64,000 nt of DNA from Actinostola sp. cb2023 (Eukaryota > Cnidaria > Anthozoa > Actiniaria > Actinostolidae), in NCBI GenBank assembly GCA_033675265.1, contig JAUJYZ010001197.1, positions 526,501 to 590,500 of the forward strand. Reading direction: 5' to 3'. The position numbers were made by a program, and so were the translations under genes. The notes under the pieces were generated by a model. The model was not told where the DNA came from. It was given only the letters and a program-made list of their open reading frames with translations, and did no database searches. Below, in pieces: positions 35,001 to 47,000 of the stretch (its first letter is position 1; each line of letters begins with the position of its first letter).

Positions 35001-38000
35001 GGGAGCAAAACTAATCTTTGGTTGGGCTTCCTGTGTATTCAGATGCCAGCTCGATTCTCGATTTGTGTTTTTCAGTGGGTGGAGAAAGATTTTTTTCACG
35101 TGACTTTTGCCCTGACGTCATATATCGTACGTTCCCGTCGTTCATTTCGGCATTTGTGACTCGCGATCTCGTGTTCAGAGTGGATTCGAAGCCTTTTTGC
35201 TCGTACTTTATATCCGATTCTTCGATGGAATTATGTAAAGATCTTCATTTATTGTTGACGATCGCTTCAGATAGCAACATATCGAGGGGAAGGCAATGTT
35301 ATTATATTAGTCTTTCAGCTCTGTTGTGTGCTAAGTCGCTGCACTGATTGTCACTGTGGACCGCAACATATAAAGTAGTCGATCGTATCCTAGTACCGTA
35401 TAAATGCTAGCTCTTGGAAACCAAGTCATCCCAGATGCAGAGACATTGTCACTGAATTATCTGCCTAACAGCTCGTTCGTTTTATATCGTGCCGCCAACC
35501 GTACCAAACTTTATTCTAAATTCAAGATATAGGTGTTCATAAGAGACCGTTCATAAGTGTAGCAAAATGAATACTGATAATCGATAAAGTACGTACATTG
35601 ATAAAGAAAAAAAGTGTATGTTGATTTTTATTGATTGATACTAATGTCTTTCTTCAGTGATAATAATTGCCGTCGGAGCGAAGCGTAGATGGCTTATAAA
35701 TTCTATGTCAATAGATTTCTAAAACTGTTCAGTAGTACACGGGCTTGCAATTACTAGCCTCCTATGTAACATGACAGCGGCAATCACATCTCTGTAAAAA
35801 TCAACCAATCAGAATGGACCGTTCCCACGGCTGAAATGGACAAGAAACGATCGCGAAATCAAAACATTTTTACGTACATGGAGGATTGTCAATTTGTCTT
35901 GGTTTTCGAATTCGGAGGTCGCAATTTTTGACCTATGGTTAGCCTAGTTATTATTATTATTATTTCCAAACTTCACTGACATTTTTACTAATTTCAACGA
36001 GCTCTTTCCAGCTATGATAATTATATTTTTATCGTATGATTTTATGAAATTACATGATAAACCTTCATTCACGCTTAACAGTTTCTCTACATTCACCTCC
36101 TTCAAATAACCTGATCTGGTTTGGAAAATATCACAGACCGGCCTTCGGATTGTACTGACGGCAAAAACCATCAATTGCTCCCTTTGGAAAAGATCGCTTC
36201 ACAAATTGCGAAGATATGAATTTTCAAAAATCGAAATTTTATATGAAAACCTTTGGATATTTACGCTGGTAGGCAGCTCTTTCTACCAACGAGACGAACT
36301 ACAGTAGTATACAGAATAGCGGTTCTGGGTCCGGCGGATCACGGCAGATCGAGGATCAGCCGTAGAAGTGACGTCAGAGCCCAAAGCGTGATGTCATATG
36401 ACGTAAGAACCAATCAGAGACCGTTTCAGTAAGAATAAGAACTCCCGGGAGCGATCTCCCAAAGGTTTTTAGAACAACCGTTTCGGTTTTTCGCTACCGT
36501 TTTTTTAAATTTATTTTCTCAGTTTATTTATTTATTTTCAGTTCGTGACACAAATAAAAAATAAACAATAAACAATAGGGGGATTAACACCGGCCTGAAC
36601 TTGCCCAAGGAACAACAACAGCGATGGTTTTCAAATATATTTTTATTCAGAAAACTCACATTAAAATTGTCTAAGCCGGAACTTGTCCATACAAACGTAT
36701 TTCTATTATAAACTAACTGAGTAATTATAAACACAGTGTTTTCATTGTCAGTCAATTGAAACAGCCATCACTTCAAACAATAAAAAGGTACTGTTTTTTG
36801 CATACCGTAAGCGAACGATAAAGTCGGTCATGCGAATTATTATAAACAACACTAAACGATTTCAAATACTCCTATAAATTATTACCCTTGTAACAAACTG
36901 TTAGAAACGTTCAGTATATAGATAATAGATCTTGCAATACTACTCAGACAAGGGTACCGTTCCATCGTTAGTTTATTTTCTATATGTCCACATCTCGGTC
37001 AGTATTTAACCATTCTAGTTAAAGATGTAGTGTTCAGCCATTCAACACGAAAAGTCGACCCATTCCATTCCAGTTTTATAACTGTTCACAGATCGAAAGT
37101 AGAAAATTCAATCCTTCAAACCTGTTTCTTTATCAATCAAACAATAAACGACCACTATTTTTCAGACACAATGACAACATCTTTGATGTCGAGTTGTTGA
37201 CACACGTTTCTCTGACTTGACTACATTCAGCCTTCGAAATTTATTCGATGAACGAGATCCTCTAGTCTTCCTCGGTGTTGATGGTTGATAGAAGATATCT
37301 ACTCTTCGAGATGGCATCAGATCTTTTCGACTTCTTTTCGATTTTAAAGTTTTAAATCGTTTAAGCTGAGTGTCTTGATAAATAATCACTTTAACTTTGG
37401 GTTGTAGTTTTGCTTCTTGTAGATAATTTCTCCTTTCCACATGATCCAACTGATGAACGTCAGATAAATGATTTGATAATTTAACCAAGTAGTTCGCTCC
37501 ACATCCTAGAATCGGACAATCGCGACAAACTCTATTCACCATGATGTTAACAGTTTGATATCCAAGTGCAAATGACGTTCACACATGAAAGTTTTAGAAT
37601 TTATAAACATTTTGGTGAGGACAAGAAGGTCTAAACCAAGACCGTCAGGTCATAAACGGGACACTCTCAAGGAAGGGACAAGCAAGGCATTTTCGACTCA
37701 TGCCTTCATGACGTCACAATAGAATTCTCGTGACAACCAATGAAATATGAGCATTATTTAAGGTAATTCCTTAGTTTTACACTGCGCAATTCTACTGCGC
37801 ATATATTATATAGCGTGATGTATTGCATGATCTATTACGTGAAATAATAATTTGGCGTTGAAAAACACTGCATAACAACCGAAACAATGGATTGTGGATT
37901 AAAAAATAATAAGAATGGTGAAAAAAATGACAAGAAAGTGGAGGATTATGCTATGTTTTTGAATAACATTTTAGTTGAAGAGCGCGCGCTAACTTACATC

Positions 38001-41000
38001 ATCGAGCGCGCGCTGGGTTTTAGATAGACAAATTTGTTAAGGATCATTCAGGGAAAGCCTTCAAATCGGTTTTTCTCCGAACGAAGCACGGTGACCATCA
38101 ATTTTTATTGTATATTTTATTTACACTACCGATTTCACATCTTTTGTGAAAAAATTAAAAAAAATTCAATTGGGGAAGTCAATTTTTTTTCGCGTTTTCC
38201 GTGTCATTTTTTCGATTTGCATACGAAAATGGAAGGAAATTCGGTCATTCCTTTGTCAAAACCCGGCTTGTAAATGACTCAATTGGCAAAATTGTTATGC
38301 AATTTTTGGTACATCACCTTTGTTGAACTGGTGTGATTGAAAAAATGGTAAATCGTTGCAGAAAAGCACTTCCACAATTTGTTTGAGCCATTTTAACACC
38401 GTGACACGATATTCGATTGTTTTGAGTCGATTTTGCTTATACCGCATGGTCTATTCTGACGAATATTACTGAAACAAGCGCGGTGACCCCCATTTTTTTT
38501 TACTTTTCTGACAATAAAAACTCAAAAATAATTCACCTGCAAAATTTCAGCGATTTTTCAATTGGGGAAGATATACTGAGGAATTACCTTAACACAACAT
38601 TTAGGAAACTATAAATTTCAGATCCTCTACACTTTAGTCATTTGGAAGCAAGTTACCGAAGTGTGCGGATCAACACGATTCAAGTATGGCTTTTGTTTGT
38701 GACTTATGCAACAAGTCCTTCACTCAAGAAACCAATCTCGTGAGGCACAAGAAAGCTATTCACAGCGGACGGTCATTCAACTGTGAACGTTGTGGAAACT
38801 CATTTAATCGTCGCGATGTTTTAAAACGACATATGAAGAAACACTCTCAAGACAAGGAACACAAGTGTCAACACTGTGAAAGAAAGTTTTACAGAAAAGA
38901 CATGCGTGACGACCACCAAAAGGTCTGTGAGTATGAGAAAATGTACGAAGATCAAAACAAGAAAAGAAAACTTATCGACGAAGAACACGAAGAAACTCCT
39001 GAAAAGCGACCAAAACTAGATAATGCGAGTGATCAAGCGGTAAATAAGGAACCATGCGACAACGAAGACCCTTGTGAGTTGACATCTGCTATGCAAGACT
39101 CGTTAAAAACATTCAAGTTTAAACCACGGATTGCTGAAAAATACGACCTGAGACTGTGTTTACAGGGGAAAAAGAAAGCACTTTTGAACCGACTTCAACG
39201 AGAACTGAAATCGAAAAGAGGCATCAAGTGGTTTGTCAGCGTCCAAGTGAAATTCATCAAACCCAAAGCAAATGGTATTGATGTAGTGTCAGAACCTCAT
39301 TTTCGAAGTCTCTGTATGACCACGGTCAACCCTGAAGAAGTAGAAGAGCAACTCAATGAAGTCAATCAAAAGATTTTAAATGTTTTCGCCACTTATCAAA
39401 GAGAAGGTAGCGGATGGTTGTTATCTGAAATACTCCATCTGGATCTAAACATCGCTCAATACACCCCAATCAGAGGTTCCAGCTACCTCCCCTTACCCAA
39501 ACAATTGAAAGATAAGAAAGCCATTGTCAACATCAAGAACGACGACGACAAGTGTTTTATGTGGAGCATTTTGGCAGCTCTACATCCAGCCAAGCATGGA
39601 ACTAACCCCGAACGGGCCGGATTCATCATTATCAATCATACCTCAATGAACTGATTTTTGATGGTATTGAGTTCCCTGTGTCCATCAGCAAAATACCCAA
39701 ATTTGAAAAGCAAAACAAGATCGCCGTGAACGTGTTTGGATTTGAAGAAGGAGCTTTATTCCCTGTACACATCAGCAAGTATTATTTACAATATGAGTGG
39801 CAATGTTGTATCTTATTTACAATCTCGAGCCGAAGGCGAGAGATTGTAAATAAGATACAACATTGTCACGAATATTGTAAATTACTTATGATATTGTTTA
39901 ATCATTGTTTGAACCAGGTAGGCGTTTCAACCAGAATTGTAGTTAATATCTGATTGAGATGAAAAGAATATAATAATTAAATAACTGTTCTTTTAGCATT
40001 CAATTCTCATTCCGATTGCTTGACCGCACTAAACAATGAAAGCAATTTCGTATTGTATTAAGATATCGATTGTTTAATAAATGTTTTATTCCTTTTCATA
40101 CTTGGTAGTTTTTGAATAGAGTTGATTGCTCATTAAGACATAACAAAGAACAAATACGGCAAATATGTAATATGCCTGCTTTTTCATTTAGAATACATTT
40201 ACACTTTTGTTTGATTTTCAAAGGGCGCTTTAATTGTGAATGCGAACGGAGTTTTGATTCTTTTCAATCAAATCAAGTTCAAAACAGTTCTCACAGGAAG
40301 GTCATAGAGCTAAGACGGGCATCAGTTTGAGACGATGGCTGACAAATTTCGTAAACTGCCAAAAGTGCATCACAAGAGAGTCAGTTGTCGAGGGAATGTG
40401 CCCAAACTAGCACCGAAGTGGAGTGTAAAGATTTCTGAAGTCTGGCAGATGTCTCGTAAAAACAAGGTAGCAAGGAAAGAGTCTATTGACTTTCTTTTGA
40501 CACATAAATTCCGTATGAAGTTCTAGTTCGACTAACATTACTTTACCATCTTCTAATTCGAGGTTCTTGAAAATAATAATGTAGCAAGTAACGCAATATT
40601 TAGCGAGAACTGTGCGAAGTCCTTAATTTGAAGTAATCTCGTGTCTTTCAAAGTTTGTTATAATTTATTTGAGATTGTGAAAGAATTGCCGCACAAAGCT
40701 AGAAATCCAATGATTGTATCATTAGTAAGTAAGTTAAAACTGTGAAGGTGCTAAGCTCCAATAGATCGAGGAAGAGAGTTACATTAAAGAAACTGCGGAA
40801 CAAAATCTAACGTGTACTGATTTTTCTTAATTAGCTCTTAGGATAATGTATTGTTCCTCTCATATATAATGCATTGATCGATACAGAATACTTATAGAGC
40901 TTATTAGTATTCTGTATCTGATACAGAATGCTAATAAGGTCTATTAGTATTCTGTATCAGATACAGAATACTAATAAGCTTTATTACTATTCTGTATCAT

Positions 41001-44000
41001 ACTTATGAACAATTGCAGTAATTAATCAACCCCACCTATTCCCTGCCAACTATTCAAACCCTCCACGTGCTTTTAGTTTCTTGGAAATTGTATGGGAGTT
41101 ACAAGGTAGCCACGTGACCAGAATGCTGAGCACAGATTGGACAACTGCCTAATGAATTATTAATGAATATTATAAGGAACGATACAGTGTCCATGTGAAT
41201 CTACTACTGTATTCCTTGGGACAGCAACGTCATTACTGTCTGATTAGAGATCTCAATCGACTACTTTCCAGTCAGACAAAATATGAAGGAAAGATGTATC
41301 ACTGCCCCCACTGTCTTCACGGGTTTGTGCGCCAAGACCTCCTAGACGATCACTAACCCCTGTGCAGTCAACATGGCGCGCAAAGGATAGAACTCCCAAA
41401 TGAGGACAACATGTTTCTACAATTCAAAGATTTTCACAAACAGATGCGAGTCCCCTTTGCTATATATGCCGATTTTGAAAGCTTGACTACCAAGATTGAG
41501 TCAGCTTCCCCAGACCCTACCAAGTCATCAACGGAAAAATATCAACACCATCAAGCCTGTGGGTTCGCCTATGTGATTGTTTCAGAGCGACCCGATTATT
41601 GTAAAGCACCAGTTCTCTACCGTGGGGAAGATGCGGTAGACAATATCCTAGAATCATTACAGGAAGAAGAACAAAGAATTGAAGCACTACTAGAAGACAT
41701 AGTCCCGATGCAGTTAACTCCTTTAGAAGAAGATCGGTTTCAGCATGCTACTCTTTGTCACATATGCGTGTAACCTGAACTTTCAATTTACGGGGCGTAT
41801 CCCTGTCATTCTCCACAACCTGCGAGGCTACGACTCTCATCTCATCATGCAAGGAATCGGAAATATCAAAAACAAACCCATCAACTGCATTCCCAACAAT
41901 ATAGAGAAATACCTCTCCTTCTCTATTGGCAACCTAGACTTTATTGACTCTTTACAATTTATGAATGCGTCGTTGGAGAAACTAGTTTGCAACTTAGCGA
42001 AAGAAGGAGATAATAAGTTCACCATACTGAAAAAATACACCGAGACCAGCAAAGTACCACTGTTGCTAAGGAAAGGCGTCTACCCATATGATTATATGGA
42101 TAACATAGAAAAGTTTAAAGAACCTCAGCAACTCCCTCCCAAGGAAGCTTTCTACAGTAAACTAACCGAAGAGCATATTAGTGATGATGATTACCATCAC
42201 GCACAAACTGTATTCACCACCTTTCGAGAGCAGTCAACGGTGTGCTGGGAGATGGACAACTGTTCTATTGATCCAGCCAGAAAAGTTTATTGATATTTTT
42301 GCCAGCAACGAACTTGAGGAGAGAAACACCGAAATGTCACCAAGAAAACCTTGTCAGCCCAAAAAACTTCTCCCAGACAACTTTTTTTCTGAACATCCCA
42401 CCCCCCAAAAAAAACGTTTCTCAGATACTATTTTTTTTCCGAACCAAAAATAAACGTTTCCCGGGTACCAAAAAAACGTTTCCCAGGTGTTTTCAATCTG
42501 GAGAACCAAAAAAAACGTTTCCCAGGTGTTTTCAATCTGGAGAACCAAAAAAAACGCTTTCCATGCAGGTGTTTTCAATATGGAGAACCAAAAAAAACGT
42601 TTTCCAGGTGTTTTCGATATGGAGAACCAAAAAAAACGTTTTCCAGGTGTTTTCGATATGGGGAACCAAAAAAAACGTAAAAAAATTACCAGGAGTCTTA
42701 AACGTTTGCTAGGAGTTTTGAATCTAATTGAGCGAGGGGTACTTTTTTCCCAGACCAGATGAAATTCATAATTAATGTCATTCCCAGCAAACTACCATCA
42801 GAACAGCTTTTCCACTGAACAGATGCCGTTGACCGCTCCTGACCTTTCAGTTGCAAAACTTGGGCGAGTACCATGACCTCTACCTACTCTCAGATGTACT
42901 CTTATTGGCTGATGTCTTCGAAAACTTCCGCAGTATTTGCCTTAACTACTACGAGCTCGACCCAACCCACTTTTATACCAGCCCAGGGTTGGCTTGGTCT
43001 GCCTGCCTCAAAATGACCCAAGTGGAACTATAACTTTTGACTGACCCTGACATGTACTTGTTTGTGGAAGAAGGATTACGTGGTGGGATAAGTATGATCA
43101 GCAACCGTTACAGCAAAGCCAACAACCCTTACGTCCCCGACTATGACCCCACGCAGGACAAAAACTACAGTCATGTACTTGGATGCCAATAACTTGTACG
43201 GATGGGCGATGAGTCAGCCACTCCCCACCCACGACTTCGTTTGGTTATCAGAGTATGAAGTAGCGGATTTTGATGTGATGGAAGCAGGTGATGACAGTGA
43301 AGATGGATTTATTCTCGAAGTTGATCTAGAATACCCACAGGAGCTCCACGATCAACACTCAGACTACCCTCTAGCACCAGAGAGAATGAAAGTCACTTCC
43401 AACATGCTGTCCCCCTACTGCCAACAACTGAATGAGGAACTGGACCTAGGCGGCGCACCAGTGCCCAAATTAGTCCCCAATCTTGGCAACAAGACCCACT
43501 ACATTCTCCACTATCGGAACTTAAAGTTGTACTTGAACCTGGGGATGAAGTTGACCAAAGTCCATCGAATACTGGGATTTGCTCAAAGCACGTGGTTAAA
43601 GAGCTACATCGACTTCAACACGGAGAAGCGAAAGCACGCTACCAATGATTTTGAAAAGGATTTCTTCAAACTAATGAATAATTCTGTCTTCGGAAAAACT
43701 TTAGAAAACCTACGGTAAACGAGTGAACGTCAAACTGATTACAAACCCAACCAAACTGATCAAACTGACAGCTTCTCCCGCCTTTGACTCCTTTCGCATC
43801 TTCTCTGAAGATTTGGCTGCAGTGAATATGAAGAAAACGAAGCTGTACCTCAACCGACCTATTTATGTGGGGTTCTCTATCTTAGATCTGTCTAAGGTGT
43901 TAATGTACAATTTCCATTTCAAATATATGGTACCAAAATATGGAACGCAGTCCAAGTTACTGTTTACCGATACTGACAGCCTATGTTATGATGTCAAGAC

Positions 44001-47000
44001 CGATGACCTATACCGTGATTTTCACCAAGATCTGGATTACTTTGATACCTCAGAGTACCCTACAGACCACTTCCTCTATTGTGCTAGAAACAAGAAAGTT
44101 CTTGGTAAGATGAAGGATGAGACGCATGGGATACCCATACAAGAATTCATCGGTCTGCGCCCCAAGATGTATTCCATCTTATTCACTGAAAACAACAAGC
44201 AGGTGGAAAAGAAGACCGCCAAAGGGATCTCCAAGAATGTGACAAAGCAGATGATACGACATCAAGATTACAAATCATGTTTGTTTGAAAAGCGACCTCA
44301 GATGGCGCGAATGAATCAAATACGTAGCGAGAATCATCAACTGTATACTGTGACTTTAAATAAAACCAGCCTTTCACCTTATGACGATAAACGTTATATT
44401 CTAAGCGATGGTATAACTACATTAGCACATAATCACCACAAGATCAATAGCCTGTAAAATATATGTATATAACTAATTATAATTTTTACAAGTCAGTATT
44501 TTCATTTATACCATTTTAGTACTGTAGTAATTTTAAATAATAAAAAGTGATTCAAAAACAAATTTATTGTTTTGTCCTTGGTTGGGAATAAAAGTAAGTT
44601 TACAGACACCACACACACTCCAAACTATGGAGGGGAAAAAAGGTTATATTTTGACTTAACCAATCAAACCATACATAGCTGAATTAACTTACACCCCACT
44701 TATTTCCGCTTCTAACCGAAACTAAATCAAGCCAACAATATATACAAAAGGTTTCAAGAATAAACAAAATCGTTAAGAACAGCACAACTGAAAAACATTG
44801 AAGTTCAAAGAAAAACGACATGAACAGTTAAAAAAAAAAAAAAAAAAGCAGAAGAAGATATGGATTAAAAAAAAAAAAAGATACCACTAAAACAAAAACA
44901 AAAAAACAAAAAAAATGTGATGAATAAAAAGAATATACAACGATGTCAAAAGTGGGGAGGGGGGCGGATGATTGCAAGAATACAACTCAAACTCAAATGT
45001 TTTGAAAAAATATATATTTAAAAAAATCATGAAAAATAAAAATTCACAAAAAACAAAAACAGCAACATGCAACAAAAAATTAATAAAAAATAAAAAAATA
45101 CGTAAAAAACCCAGCAACAACAAAAATAATAAAAAAATTACAACCTAAAACAAAACAAAAATCCCCTTCACATTATCATGAAAAACACTATCAATGAAAC
45201 GTGTATATAGATAAAGATCTCAAGGGAAAGAGGGCCACTAGGGCCACTTTTTACGTATATTCGATTTCAGAACACACACACACACAAAAAAAAAAAAGAC
45301 ATGGGCGATAGGACCGACACGGCCGACACCACCGACACTTTTTCACGTTCATTCATTTTGAGATCTTTATCTATATACACGTTTACAGTTCTATTGTTTG
45401 AAGTGACGGGCGTTTGACTGACAATGAAAACACTGTGTTTATAATTACTCAGTTAGTTTATAATAGAAATAAGTTTGAATGGAAAAGTTCACTCAAATTT
45501 TAATGTGAGTTTTCTTAATAAAAATATTTTTTTGGACAAAACATCGCTGTTGTTGTTGTTCCTTGGGCAAGTTCAGGCCGGTGTTAATCCCCCTATTGTT
45601 TATTTGTGCTGACGTCACTTGTTTGTGTCACCAATTGAAAATAAATAAATAAACTGGGAAAATAAATTTAAAAAAAATGTCAGCGAAAAACCGAAACGGT
45701 TGTTCTAAAAATAGACGTGACCTCTCGGAGATCGCTCCGAAGTTCTTATTGTTACTGAAACGGTCTCTGATTGGTTCTTACGTCATATGACATCACGCTT
45801 TGGGCTCTGACGTCACTTCTACGGCTGATCCTCGATCCGCCGTGATCCGCCGGTTGGTGAACCGCTATTGTCTATACTACTAACTACTGCCAACTGAACA
45901 TCAGTTCCTCCCTCGCATCAGATGATACTATTACTTATATAATGCATGGTTTCTACCTTTCGACAGAAGTGTTTGGGGTTTATGAGAACGAAGGCTATGA
46001 ACCGGATATAACTACAAATTCACCACCACAACAACTGACACGTGTTTGCCAAGAAAGTGCCTCATCGTCAAAATATCCAAAGTGCAACTCTATGGAAGGA
46101 AACAGTGATTTCGGCTATCACTCGGACGGGACCATAAAACTACGCACAACTACAATCCCTCTACAACCAATAGATGAACCTGGACGACGACGATCAAGAT
46201 CGCTTAATGCTCTCGATGACGACAGATCGTCAAATTATGTGTCTAGATCGTCAAATTCTGTGTCTAGTATGTATCAGGGCAGAACGTTCGATTGAGATAT
46301 TTCCAGCTATATATGTCGTTCGTAATCTCATGGCGAACAATGTTGCACATACATACATACATACTTTATTTTGTACCACAGATTTTTCAACTTATTTACA
46401 AGTAGATACCTGACTGTGTGCATGGTAACTTGATTGCTTGAAAGTTGAAGTTGGGAATCCTCATTATTCATCAGTTGGGTTCTGTTCCAGGCCTTGTATC
46501 CGATCCCATGGAGCCCTGCGCGCACAGCGTATTTTCGTAGGCCACGAAAATCGAAATTTGAGAGATTTCAGATCAGAAAACAATGTGAACGGTTTGGCGT
46601 TGTTGTTTTTTTTCGTATGAATGGAAAACCTACGGCATGGAGTTACGGTCACGGTACGGAATCGAAGACATCTATTCAACCAATCACAGCGCGCAAAATC
46701 AGATCATCGATCGATAAATCAGAATGCGCGGACACGGCACGGTCACCATACGGCACCGTCACTGCACGGTACGAACCGTACCGTAACTACTTCCCACGCT
46801 ATTATATAGGTGCAGGTGAATTAAAACATAAAAAGGACGCAAGGCATCATGGGCTTGGATACTGGGTCTTTCAGTCACAAAGGAAAGGAGAGCGCCCAAA
46901 GGAGCACGCTTTCACATTTTGGTAGTACCAAAAGCGTTCATAATTTTCCAAATAAGACCCATGCTAAATTTAAGGACTGTCTCATATTCCTCTTTCGTGT

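Larger units (their letters stand above)
39786..41167. mobile_element. 1.38-kb interruption of the polymerase gene, TATTAT flanks
   Basis: TATTAT occurs on both sides (39780-39785 and 41168-41173), and the polymerase frame resumes beyond the second copy. The interruption begins with a hairpin of about 95 bp (39786-39880) whose arms start TTACAATAT. Further in is a cluster of palindromes (40880-41008). The right terminus shows no inverted match to the left, so the insertion may be composite. Confidence 0.65.
36303..45881 (+). mobile_element. Polinton/Maverick, 9,579 bp, reduced and decayed
   Basis: The element is defined by long terminal inverted repeats with AG...CT ends, the 6-bp target duplication AACTAC, and a protein-primed type B DNA polymerase gene. 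It sits in the intron between chitin synthase exons 11 and 12, with its right end only about 80 bp before exon 12. I see no retroviral-type integrase, Ulp1-like protease, packaging ATPase, or major or minor capsid gene. The genes found are the polymerase with zinc fingers (+) and one small zinc-finger-like protein (-). At least three later insertions lie inside it. Polintons are virus-like self-synthesising transposons; this copy cannot be autonomous. Confidence 0.9.

Noticed and set aside
35018..35347. 109-codon frame on the + strand
   Set aside because: It starts within a transposon end motif and part of it matches, inverted, the repeat near 24990; judged to be transposon sequence.
42290..42762. 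Frames with repeated KKNVFQVFSIW
   Set aside because: Readings of the minisatellite within the element inserted in the polymerase gene.
46494..46925. 143-codon frame in a chitin synthase intron
   Set aside because: It overlaps a dispersed repeat with ACGGTACGG motifs and has no recognisable domain.
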